From contig JABUSV010000217.1 of NCBI GenBank assembly GCA_021442555.1, forward strand, positions 1 through 43,137: a stretch of 43,137 bases of DNA, written 5' to 3'. A program made the position numbers and the translations under genes. Each line of letters opens with the position of its first letter. Position 1 is the first letter of the stretch. This DNA is from Pseudobutyrivibrio sp. GTDB lineage: Bacteria > Bacillota > Clostridia > Lachnospirales > Lachnospiraceae. Positions 8,267-14,865 of this stretch are shown piece by piece. The notes under the pieces were generated by a model. That model saw only the letters and a program-made list of their open reading frames with translations, was not told the DNA's origin and made no database searches.

Positions 8267-9047
8267 AACTTATCTCAGATATTATCAGTACAGCGATACC
8301 TACCAATACATATAAAAGATTAAGGATTATATACCCTTTTAGGCTGAAAGAGAAATAATATGGTCTCATTACAACATATGGCTGCAATTCCGTAGGCAAC
8401 CCCATATCCAAAAGCGAAGTAACAATAAATGGAACAATAACCACAGCTATTCTATTCTTTATAAACGAAGTGATTCCTACAGCAAAAATCAAGAAGCACA
8501 AATAATATACAACATGCAGAATATATATCATTCCAAAGTACCTGAAAGGATTTGAAATAAAACAATCTGCTCTATAACTTACGATATCCTGAATATATTC
8601 CAGTTCAGTGTCATGTGCTGTTTTTAGATACGTCAATCCTGCAAATAACAATTCAGAAAGTGCAAAGATTAATGTTCCCGACAAAACAATAGCCATCAGT
8701 TTTTGAGTCACATACTTTCTATTGCCTTTGCGGCTTGTACAGAAGTATCTAAAATGATTGTTTTTCTCTGTTAACATAGTAGTGATATAAGGTGCCACAA
8801 GAAATAAAGGAGTCAATGCTTGAACTGTATAGTAACCGTCCTTCCACACTCTGAATACATTTCCAAAATATTTCTCATAGTATTCAACCATGTCATTACC
8901 TAATTCTAGCAAATCCTGTGATCTGCCAGCAGATAACGCCGTTTTCCATCCACTGTAATATGTGTTGATTAGCATTAGAGACACTATCATAAATATCAAT
9001 AAAAGATTTGACTTTTTAAAAACCGCTCTTTTCAGCTCGCTTTTCAC
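8247..9047 (-). CDS. ABC-2 type transporter permease
   Basis: A 266-aa integral membrane protein with about six hydrophobic segments. The first lies near residues 13-30, followed by a long external loop (about 31-70), then segments near 74-90, 110-130, 170-192, 197-213 and 232-258. This layout fits ABC-2 export permeases of the antibiotic/peptide or Na+ efflux type. The start is GTG at 9047, with AAAGGGAT at suitable distance. It overlaps the partner ATPase by 20 bp. The orphan LytTR regulator lies 125 bp upstream and is a likely controller. The substrate cannot be inferred. Confidence 0.8.
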   Translation of the reverse strand: MKSELKRAVFKKSNLLLIFMIVSLMLINTYYSGWKTALSAGRSQDLLELGNDMVEYYEKYFGNVFRVWKDGYYTVQALTPLFLVAPYITTMLTEKNNHFRYFCTSRKGNRKYVTQKLMAIVLSGTLIFALSELLFAGLTYLKTAHDTELEYIQDIVSYRADCFISNPFRYFGMIYILHVVYYLCFLIFAVGITSFIKNRIAVVIVPFIVTSLLDMGLPTELQPYVVMRPYYFSFSLKGYIILNLLYVLVGIAVLIISEISYARKGN

Positions 9048-9082
9048 AAAATAATCCCTTTCTAAACTTTAACTTCTAGTTT

Positions 9083-9102
9083 TAACATTGTTGCTTATGT
9101 TA
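9083..9102 (-). promoter_or_regulatory. Inverted repeat TAACAT-N8-ATGTTA before the ABC permease
   Basis: A perfect six-base inverted repeat with an eight-base spacer lies 36 bp upstream of the permease GTG, within the 125-bp gap after the LytTR regulator gene. It may be an operator for the permease/ATPase operon. It does not match the LytTR direct-repeat consensus. Confidence 0.35.
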
Positions 9103-9172
9103 CGAAGTCTATACGTTGAAGAAAAAAATTACAATATGCATACCTCCCAACGGTAATTCTAATCTATATCTG

Positions 9173-9880
9173 TCATCTCCAATACAAATCAAAATTAATA
9201 TAAGATTGCATAAAAGCCTTGAATTCTCTTCTGGCCACAACAACCTTGTTCTCATTTGACAGAATTAATGTTCTATCATTTATATCTGCAATCTGCTCCA
9301 TATTTACAATATATGATTTGTGACACCTGTAAAAATGTCTATTGTCTAGGATATCCATCCAGCTGTTTAGGGTTTCATCACTTCTATATTCTTGATTTAA
9401 TGTGTATACATACGTACAGCATCTGTTAGACTCTATGTAAATAATATCCTTTTGTAATATGTTTATAGATATGCCATCCCTATGCACCTGCACTTCTTTG
9501 TACATTATTAGATTTTTTGCAACATCATCTATTGCTCTAAATAGCTCATCTTTATCTATAGGCTTGGTGACAAATCTGTAGGCTTCTATCTCGAATGCCT
9601 CCTTAAAGCGTTCAAACATACCGGAAAGCATGATGATTTTGTAATCAGCCCCTTGTTGTTTTAACCTTCGCCCAAGCTCTATTCCGTCCATTTGAGGCAT
9701 CTCTATATCTAAAAGCAGCATTTTCATATCAGCTTTGCTTTCTAAAACTTCCATCGCTGATTTGAAATTAACCAATTCTATATCTATATCCCTGTTCTCT
9801 ACGTATTCCTTAATCAGATCCTCCACAATAGAATGAACGCCATCTACATCATCACATACTCCTATTATCATGTTATTCAT
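9173..9880 (-). CDS. LytTR-family response regulator, no adjacent kinase
   Basis: A 235-aa AgrA/LytR-type regulator. The receiver domain has CDD at residues 9-11, the phospho-acceptor Asp in LLLDIEMPQMDG (about 58) and Lys in VTKPIDKDELF. The LytTR DNA-binding domain covers about residues 130-235. Its features include DIIYIES and HFYRCHKSYIVN, the usual signature strand and helix. GGGAGG lies nine bases before the ATG. Such regulators normally sit beside a HPK10-type sensor kinase; none is in this window. The next genes encode an ABC permease and ATPase, the common target type for LytTR regulators. A GGGAGG without an open frame lies about 20 bases after its stop, possibly the remnant of a lost gene. 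Confidence 0.9.
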   Translation of the reverse strand: MNNMIIGVCDDVDGVHSIVEDLIKEYVENRDIDIELVNFKSAMEVLESKADMKMLLLDIEMPQMDGIELGRRLKQQGADYKIIMLSGMFERFKEAFEIEAYRFVTKPIDKDELFRAIDDVAKNLIMYKEVQVHRDGISINILQKDIIYIESNRCCTYVYTLNQEYRSDETLNSWMDILDNRHFYRCHKSYIVNMEQIADINDRTLILSNENKVVVARREFKAFMQSYINFDLYWR

Positions 9881-9913
9881 TTATTCAAGCCTCCCGCATG
9901 TGAAATAATACAC

Positions 9914-9942
9914 ATTATACCGCAACCGTTACCCTTTGTGTA
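9914..9942 (-). promoter_or_regulatory. Sigma-A-type promoter of the LytTR regulator gene
   Basis: Minus-strand TACACA, 17 bases, then a perfect TATAAT lie about 35-60 bp upstream of the regulator start. The -10 is consensus and the -35 matches four of six bases. Confidence 0.55.
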
Positions 9943-9957
9943 TTGTATTACATATAA

Positions 9958-9990
9958 AAAACGCTATTCCTATATCAAAGAATAGCGTTT
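9958..9990 (-). terminator. Intrinsic terminator after the FliD-like gene
   Basis: Stem AACGCTATTC with GAATAGCGTT and a ten-base loop, flanked by A and T runs on both sides, so it could act in either direction. On the minus strand it ends the FliD-like transcript and insulates the LytTR regulator promoter. Confidence 0.8.
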
Positions 9991-10031
9991 AAAAAATTAA
10001 TCTATTATATTATCTGACTGCAAGTGATAGC

Positions 10032-11306
10032 TTACAGCTGTGCGTCTACAAGCATTCCTGCGTAGGCGCTTGGAGCGTACGGATATGCGAACTCGTTGTC
10101 AGGGTTCTTGTATTCTACTACTATCTTGTTGACGTAGTTCATTGGGTTAATAGAGATGTTGCGTGCCTTGGTTGCAACAGCACCCTTGAATTTGTCCAGT
10201 ACTCCAAAAGTCTCTGACTGTTTGTCAGAGTCGATTGCCCGGGACAACACCTCTTTGTCCAAGATGAGGTGTCCGTCCGCATCCTCGGATATACCTATTC
10301 CCGCAAGGGAGGTTCCCATGCCTCGTCCTATAGATGTGACATCCTTGTACAGCTTGGTGTTGCCATGGATATTGCTGTATTCTATTCCTACGTCTACCAT
10401 TCCGTTGTAAGACTGAAGCAGACGATTAACACCATCTGCGATGGCGTCTGTATCATTCTTATAGCCAACCCTCACTGCGCCCTCTGTGACAGACTTGATC
10501 GTGAGCTCAAAGGACTTGTTGATGGTAAAACTGTTGGACATAGAGCTATGCTCTGTGCCATTGAGCTTGAAGTTGGAGTTGGTAGCAGGCTCCGTAACCT
10601 CACCTATGCCCAGCATGCTAAGTTCTCTGTATGAAGTATTAGAGCTGATAGCAAACAGAGAAGTTTCATTCTCTCCTAAGCCTGTAGCCTTGGAATATAC
10701 ACTAAGAGCTGTCTGATTGCGCTCGTTGGTAACCATCTGAGCCCCAAGTCCTATATCAGATGTGTTGAAGAGGCGCATAATCTTCTGCTGAATACTATAG
10801 TTGGTATCTGTGCTGGCTACCGAAAACTGGAATTCAAAGGCTCCAGCTCTGGTATTTACGTCAAACGAATACTGACCCTCTTCAAAATCCAAATCAAGGG
10901 CGTTAAGGTAGCGTCCCGTATTGACCTGAGGGGTAGCAAGCTTATCTATTGTAATCTCAAATTCTGGTGCAGCCTCGCCGTACTGTTCTCCTACATACTT
11001 GGCCTCTACTGCAGCCTCATTGGATGAAGTGGCTACTCGTCTGTCAAGGAGCGTAGAGATATTCTGATCCTTGCCAAGCTCGTTAATAGACCGAGACAGA
11101 CTATTGGCATGTTCCTTAATATCTATAGCAAACTTTGTAACATCCCCTGTCTGGGTAATCTTATAGAGAGGAGACTTCTTGTTTGACTTCAATATGCTGT
11201 TGTAGGTATCGCGAAGTTCGCTTTTCTTGTGGGAATCATAACGACCGCCCATGTTCTCACCATAGGTCGTTAAGAAATAATCATATGCAGAATCTATGCG
11301 TGCCAT
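10032..11306 (-). CDS. FliD-like flagellar protein (unassigned)
   Basis: A 424-aa protein related to the filament cap protein FliD but not the cap gene itself, which is at 15272. Residues 1-125 are helical, with none of the usual FliD start (GMNSGLD). From about residue 130 come strand-rich stretches (FEITIDKLATPQVNTGRYL, then SFDVNTRAGAFEFQFSV) that resemble FliD D2/D3. These are followed by GVNRLLQSYNGMVD and an SIGRGMGTSLAGIGISEDADG stretch typical of FliD_C, where capping proteins read LGI..D.dG. It lacks the C-terminal coiled coil of FliD. GGAGG lies ten bases before the ATG. It is preceded by a sigma-28 promoter and a roughly 200-base leader holding a CsrA-type hairpin, so it belongs to the late flagellar regulon. 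Its role (alternative cap, filament accessory or secreted protein) is unknown. Confidence 0.7.
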   Translation of the reverse strand: MARIDSAYDYFLTTYGENMGGRYDSHKKSELRDTYNSILKSNKKSPLYKITQTGDVTKFAIDIKEHANSLSRSINELGKDQNISTLLDRRVATSSNEAAVEAKYVGEQYGEAAPEFEITIDKLATPQVNTGRYLNALDLDFEEGQYSFDVNTRAGAFEFQFSVASTDTNYSIQQKIMRLFNTSDIGLGAQMVTNERNQTALSVYSKATGLGENETSLFAISSNTSYRELSMLGIGEVTEPATNSNFKLNGTEHSSMSNSFTINKSFELTIKSVTEGAVRVGYKNDTDAIADGVNRLLQSYNGMVDVGIEYSNIHGNTKLYKDVTSIGRGMGTSLAGIGISEDADGHLILDKEVLSRAIDSDKQSETFGVLDKFKGAVATKARNISINPMNYVNKIVVEYKNPDNEFAYPYAPSAYAGMLVDAQL

Positions 11307-11350
11307 ACGCTCGTCCCCTCCTTTCTTCCCTGAAATCTAGGCTTATATAT

Positions 11351-11374
11351 TCGTCCAATAGATCTATTGAACGA
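11351..11374 (-). promoter_or_regulatory. Long palindromic hairpin in the FliD-like gene leader
   Basis: Contains the perfect 14-bp palindrome CAATAGATCTATTG, extended on both sides by four pairs (TCGT with ACGA) and one wobble pair. It gives a ten-pair stem with a GAUC loop in the untranslated leader, between the CsrA-type hairpin and the ribosome binding site. Confidence 0.6.
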
Positions 11375-11376
11375 GA

Positions 11377-11390
11377 GTGCTTCCTTGCAC
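11377..11390 (-). promoter_or_regulatory. Candidate CsrA-binding hairpin in the FliD-like gene leader
   Basis: The minus-strand RNA reads GUGC-AAGGAA-GCAC, a four-pair stem that displays GGA in a hexaloop. It is the same AAGGAA hexaloop as the second site in the flagellin leader. It lies about 70 bases before the start codon. Confidence 0.55.
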
Positions 11391-11517
11391 CATGCCTGGG
11401 GATAATTATATACTTACCTACAATTGAGGTAGAATATTCCTTTTATAAGGCCATAATATCACGGTTTTTTTCATTTGAAAAGCTTTTTTACTGATTTTTA
11501 GAGCTTTTCTAATATTT

Positions 11518-11545
11518 TTATCGACATTATTTGTCAAGTTGTTTA
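11518..11545 (-). promoter_or_regulatory. Sigma-28 promoter of the FliD-like gene
   Basis: Minus strand TAAA-N16-GTCGATAA. It matches the Gram-positive flagellar consensus TAAA-N15/16-GCCGATAA in 11 of 12 positions, with the same spacing as the flaG promoter. It predicts a leader of about 200 bases. Confidence 0.75.
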
Positions 11546-11574
11546 TATTTAATTCTATCTCAAGGAGTATATAT

Positions 11575-11817
11575 ATGACACAAGAATGCAAACTATGTCT
11601 TTTAAGAGACATCTCTGGCGAAGACTACGCCAATATTGAAAAATACAAGTTGGCCATCAAGGAAACTGACAGAGCCTCTGAAGATCTGTATGAGAAAAGA
11701 CTAGCTGTATGCAAATCCTGCTCCCTTCTTAACCGTGGCACCTGTAATGCTTGCGGCTGCTATGTGGAGATCAGGGCTTTTTCCCATTTTGCTTGCTGTC
11801 CTAAGAAAAAATGGTAA
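11575..11817 (+). CDS. Small Cys-rich DUF6171-like protein
   Basis: An 80-aa protein starting at the ATG at 11575, with GGAG at 11564-11567; an upstream in-frame start is less likely. It begins with a CKLCLLRD zinc-knuckle-like motif, continues with a charged helix ending YEKRLAVCKSC, and finishes with GTCNACGCYVEIRA and CCPKKKW. The eight or so cysteines in CxxC-type pairs suggest two zinc sites. The pattern fits the DUF6171 family, common in Lachnospiraceae and often near flagellar genes; the function is unknown. It is the only plus-strand gene inside the flagellar block. Its promoter region overlaps the sigma-28 promoter of the divergent FliD-like gene. Confidence 0.75.
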   Translation: MTQECKLCLLRDISGEDYANIEKYKLAIKETDRASEDLYEKRLAVCKSCSLLNRGTCNACGCYVEIRAFSHFACCPKKKW

Positions 11818-11823
11818 TAAGAG

Positions 11824-11845
11824 AGGGGCGCATTGCTACGCCCCT
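11824..11845. terminator. Convergent terminator between the Cys-rich gene and the flagellin operon
   Basis: A perfect seven-base G+C-rich stem AGGGGCG/CGCCCCT with an eight-base loop lies between two converging genes. U tracts on either side are short, so termination strength is uncertain. Confidence 0.6.
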
Positions 11846-11851
11846 GATAGT

Positions 11852-12355
11852 TTACATATAAGTTCCAACTACAATTGGAATGTTGTATTCAATTCCAATG
11901 TCTATTGGTCCATCTTTCTTAACAGCTGTATCCACCAGTCTGTTAATCTCTCTTCTGATTCTGCGCTTCTCATCTGCAGTCTCTCCAAGGTTGGAGAAAT
12001 CTACGATGGAGATGCTTGATATCTCTACAATCTCTTCCTCGATGGCATCCTTTAGTATAGGAAGTATGTTGGATAGCTTTTTAGCTTCCTCTACCACCAT
12101 CTGTCTGTTGCCAAGATTTTCAGCCTGAGCATATATGCACTCACACACAGTCTCAAGAAGCTCAGTGACGCAGCCTGTGTCTGCGCCAAGGCTGTCAATG
12201 TAATCTGCAAGAGCGATTACCATCTGCTGGCATCCAATGAGCAGTTCTAAATCTTTTCTTTCATTGCCGCTGGAACCACGTCTTTCAAAGAACTCATTGG
12301 TATGGCCGATTGTGTCTATCATTTCAAGCATTTTTGCTCTTGTAAAATATGCCAT
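11852..12355 (-). CDS. Unknown protein co-transcribed with flagellin
   Basis: A 167-aa, predicted soluble and mostly helical protein that I do not recognise. The N-terminus reads MAYFTRAKMLEMIDTIGHTNEFFERRG, followed by acidic helices and a strand-like C-terminus (PIDIGIEYNIPIVVGTYM). No signal peptide, membrane segment or enzyme motif is visible. The gene starts 20 bases after the flagellin stop with no terminator between, so it is probably expressed with flagellin. Its GGGAGG ribosome binding site lies in a small hairpin (12356-12369) that could lower its translation relative to flagellin. The position suggests a flagellin chaperone, modifier or assembly factor. That is inference only. Confidence 0.75.
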   Translation of the reverse strand: MAYFTRAKMLEMIDTIGHTNEFFERRGSSGNERKDLELLIGCQQMVIALADYIDSLGADTGCVTELLETVCECIYAQAENLGNRQMVVEEAKKLSNILPILKDAIEEEIVEISSISIVDFSNLGETADEKRRIRREINRLVDTAVKKDGPIDIGIEYNIPIVVGTYM

Positions 12356-12369
12356 GGGATATACCTCCC
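12356..12369 (-). promoter_or_regulatory. Small hairpin over the ribosome binding site of the 167-aa gene
   Basis: RNA GGGA-GGUAUA-UCCC, directly followed by the AUG. The stem pairs the 5' half of the Shine-Dalgarno sequence. It may reduce translation of this gene downstream of the highly expressed flagellin. Confidence 0.4.
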
Positions 12370-12375
12370 TCTATA

Positions 12376-14160
12376 TTACTGTAATAAGTTAAGCACACCC
12401 TGTGTAGCCTGGTTAGCCTGCGCAAGCATCGACTGACCTGCCTGCTGTAAGATATTGTTCTTTGAGTACTCAACCATAGCGTCTGCCATATCTGTATCAC
12501 GGATTCTTGACTCTGCAGCTGCTGTATTCTCTACTACGTTATCAAGGTTTGCGATAGAGTGCTCTAATCTGTTCTGTGCTGCACCAAGCTCAGCTCTCTG
12601 GTCAGATACTCTAAGGATTGCATCTGCGATAGCATCGATAGCGTATGTAGCGCCCTTACCTGTTGTATCAGCGAGATTAAGACCTTCAATACCAAGGCTC
12701 TTAGAGTTCATAGCCTCGATACTAACCTGAATTTTGTTACCCATGTCAGCATCTGCGCCTACGTGAAGGTTGAATGTAAGTGCGTTCTGTACCTCTACAT
12801 AGCCCTTGTTGATTGTAAATGCAATCGACTTGCTGTATACACCTGTGCTGGAAAGTACATCGACTTCCTTCCATATTGGTTCAACTGTAGCACCTACTGT
12901 AGTTGCTCCTACTGTAGATGCAGCCTTAAGTTCTATCTTTACAAGCTCATATGCCTGATTAGCATTAATGAGTGTAGGATTAGACTTGTCAAGCAAAGTC
13001 TTGGCAGCATCACCTGTGAATAGATTTCCTTCCGAATCCTTACCAGTTGTTGTTCCAGGATCTGTATTGTCGGAAAATCTTGTTACAGAATTACCATTAT
13101 ACTTAACAGATGAGCCCATTGTTAAAAGCTCTAATATTTTGGTTGATGTAATCTGCGCATTTGCCACATCATCATTGGCACTGATGGTGTATGACTTATC
13201 GTCGATAGTGATTGTATCTCCAATGGCTAAATCAAACATACCCTTGAGATTTGCAGGAGCAGTTGGAGTAACTGTATTTCCATCATGTGTTACTCCCAAT
13301 CTTTTTGCATCTGCAGTTATTGCAGAAGTCACACGAGCAGTATCTATCGTAATTGTAGGAGTTGCAGCCCCCTCTTTGTATTGTTTTGTAACATCACTTA
13401 GTCTAATCTGAGTAGTTGTAGGCGATGCTGTATCATCTGCTACTATAGTCTTGCCATCAATCTGATCACCTATTGCTAAGAGGATGTTTACATCATGAGT
13501 CTTTCCATTTGTATCAGTATATGTTGCGGTCACACCATAATTATACTGTGAACCATCCATATTAAGAGCATGCGCAACCTCTGTATTGTCTACCGCACCA
13601 ATCTCATATCTAACGCCACCGATTGTGTACTTATCACCAGCTTCAAGAGCTACCATTGTGAATGTACCTTCTGTTGTGTTCTGGATAAGAGTTCCCTCTA
13701 GACCTGCATCATGACAGTTGATGTAAGAGTTCTTTAAGCCGTTATCACCCTTGAGAAGGAGTGTCTCGTTAAATTTAGTTGTCTCTGCGATACGATCGAT
13801 TTCTGTTGAAAGCTCGCCGATTTCGTTCTGGATTGCCTGACGATCTGAGAGAGAGTTTGTTCCGTTTGCTGCCTGAACGCAAAGCTCGTTCATTCTCTGG
13901 AGCATACTGTGAACTTCATTAAGAGCACCTTCAGCTGTCTGTACACAAGACACACCGTCGGATGCGTTTGTAGAAGCACGGTCAAGACCTCTGACCTGCT
14001 TTCTCATCTTTTCTGAAATAGAAAGGCCTGCTGCGTCGTCTGATGCTCTGTTAATCTTGTAACCTGAAGAAAGCTTCTCAGTGTTCTTAGCCTGTGCATC
14101 AGTTGTGATGTTAAGCATACGAGATGAGTTCATTGCCTGCATGTTGTGTTGTACTACCAT
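12376..14160 (-). CDS. hag: Flagellin
   Basis: The filament subunit, exported by the flagellar type III apparatus and polymerised beyond the hook-filament junction. The N-terminal D0/D1 region has MVVQHNMQAMNSSRMLN, EKLSSGYKINRASDDAAGLSISEKMR and the helix ending DRIAETTKFN. The C-terminal D1/D0 region has RISDQR-like RVSDQRAELGAAQNRLEHSI and ends MLAQANQATQGVLNLLQ. At 594 aa it is about twice the size of a minimal flagellin such as B. subtilis Hag. The extra residues (about 150-500) form a Thr/Asp-rich variable surface domain. It is transcribed from its own sigma-28-type promoter with a roughly 120-base leader carrying three GGA hairpins. FliW and CsrA, which control flagellin translation in B. 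subtilis, are encoded about 5 kb upstream in the direction of transcription. Confidence 0.97.
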   Translation of the reverse strand: MVVQHNMQAMNSSRMLNITTDAQAKNTEKLSSGYKINRASDDAAGLSISEKMRKQVRGLDRASTNASDGVSCVQTAEGALNEVHSMLQRMNELCVQAANGTNSLSDRQAIQNEIGELSTEIDRIAETTKFNETLLLKGDNGLKNSYINCHDAGLEGTLIQNTTEGTFTMVALEAGDKYTIGGVRYEIGAVDNTEVAHALNMDGSQYNYGVTATYTDTNGKTHDVNILLAIGDQIDGKTIVADDTASPTTTQIRLSDVTKQYKEGAATPTITIDTARVTSAITADAKRLGVTHDGNTVTPTAPANLKGMFDLAIGDTITIDDKSYTISANDDVANAQITSTKILELLTMGSSVKYNGNSVTRFSDNTDPGTTTGKDSEGNLFTGDAAKTLLDKSNPTLINANQAYELVKIELKAASTVGATTVGATVEPIWKEVDVLSSTGVYSKSIAFTINKGYVEVQNALTFNLHVGADADMGNKIQVSIEAMNSKSLGIEGLNLADTTGKGATYAIDAIADAILRVSDQRAELGAAQNRLEHSIANLDNVVENTAAAESRIRDTDMADAMVEYSKNNILQQAGQSMLAQANQATQGVLNLLQ

Positions 14161-14181
14161 AATACATTCCTCCGTGATTAT
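14158..14181 (-). promoter_or_regulatory. Flagellin ribosome binding site in a GGA-displaying hairpin
   Basis: AUAAU at the 5' side pairs with AUUAU just before and into the start codon. This leaves CACGGAGGAAUGU, with the GGAGG Shine-Dalgarno sequence, in the loop. It resembles the CsrA site over the hag Shine-Dalgarno sequence in B. subtilis. Confidence 0.55.
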
Positions 14182-14182
14182 A

Positions 14183-14200
14183 TCTCGCTTCCTTGCAAGA
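14183..14200 (-). promoter_or_regulatory. Candidate CsrA-binding hairpin 2 in the flagellin leader
   Basis: RNA UCUUGC-AAGGAA-GCGAGA: a six-pair stem with one wobble and a hexaloop holding GGA. The same loop sequence occurs in the FliD-like gene leader. Confidence 0.65.
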
Positions 14201-14223
14201 ATCTAATTCCATTAGTCGTGATA

Positions 14224-14243
14224 GCCCAACATCCGTGTCTGGC
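14224..14243 (-). promoter_or_regulatory. Candidate CsrA-binding hairpin 1 in the flagellin leader
   Basis: The RNA contains ACACGGAUGU, an exact match to the CsrA consensus ACANGGANGU. GACA pairs with UGUU to leave CGGA as a tetraloop. GCC with GGC extends the stem after one A-G mismatch. GGA in an apical loop is the known preferred form. Confidence 0.75.
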
Positions 14244-14288
14244 CTTTATGTATGAAGTTTGGTAAAGTTTTGTTGCTTTACAACTTAT

Positions 14289-14315
14289 TTATCGTATTCA
14301 AATTTTCTTACTTAA
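14289..14315 (-). promoter_or_regulatory. Sigma-28-type promoter of flagellin
   Basis: Minus strand TTAA-N15-TACGATAA, close to TAAA-N15-GCCGATAA and of the same form as the promoter before flgM. It predicts a leader of about 120 bases that includes all three GGA hairpins. Confidence 0.65.
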
Positions 14316-14347
14316 CCCCTTTTGTTAAAAAAATTTTACAAAAAAAC

Positions 14348-14370
14348 TGACCCGACACTATGTCGGGTCA
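14348..14370 (-). terminator. Intrinsic terminator of the flaG-fliD-fliS-fliT operon
   Basis: A perfect ten-base stem TGACCCGACA/TGTCGGGTCA with a three-base loop. On the minus strand it is followed by GTTTTTTTGT. Confidence 0.93.
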
Positions 14371-14376
14371 TATATA

Positions 14377-14856
14377 TTACTTTTTACTGTCATAAAACTG
14401 TGGTCCGTCCACCTGAACCTTGGCCATGGCATTCTTATAATATGCGCTGACTGCATTGGAAGATTTTCTTATCTCCTTAGCCTCTTTTCTTAGATTGGAA
14501 AAACGAGCAGTGGCATATTCCTTGTTGCGCCTCTCAGTTGCCTCTATGTCTGCAGTAAGGTCTGTAATATCTCGTATCAGGCCTTGCATGACAGCAATCT
14601 CTAAAGCATATTTTTCCTTGTTGTTTTCCAGCTCATCCTTTACCCTGGCAAAAAGCTGTTCAAAGCCATCATCCAAGATATTGATATCGTCGATTAGCTC
14701 GCCCTTTTGGGCTATGTTGTCATCCAACTGCTCCGGAGTAGAAAAATTATCCTGCAGTATGGCAGTTTGTTCCTTGCACCTTACCAAAAGCAATCTGAGA
14801 TACTGCTTCTTTTTTTCAAGAGACTGGGACAACATACTTACATACTCTGTCGTCAT
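14377..14856 (-). CDS. fliT: FliT/FlgN-like flagellar export chaperone
   Basis: A 159-aa protein, almost entirely helical, with heptad-like charge patterns (about residues 5-60 and 85-140), no signal peptide and no enzymatic motif. It is the last gene of flaG-fliD-fliS, exactly where FliT, the FliD chaperone, is normally encoded, and it starts ten bases before the fliS end with GGAGA upstream of the ATG. FliT sequences diverge strongly, so the name rests mainly on position, size and helical content. A FlgN-family chaperone is the alternative. Confidence 0.6.
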   Translation of the reverse strand: MTTEYVSMLSQSLEKKKQYLRLLLVRCKEQTAILQDNFSTPEQLDDNIAQKGELIDDINILDDGFEQLFARVKDELENNKEKYALEIAVMQGLIRDITDLTADIEATERRNKEYATARFSNLRKEAKEIRKSSNAVSAYYKNAMAKVQVDGPQFYDSKK

Positions 14857-14865
14857 AGTCTCTCC

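Noticed and set aside
10269-10634. A 121-codon plus-strand frame opposite the FliD-like gene
   Set aside because: It has no ribosome binding site and no recognisable protein, and lies wholly inside a well-supported gene on the other strand.
12968-13411. A 147-codon plus-strand frame inside flagellin
   Set aside because: Its composition is the complement of a Thr/Asp-rich flagellin domain; there is no start signal.
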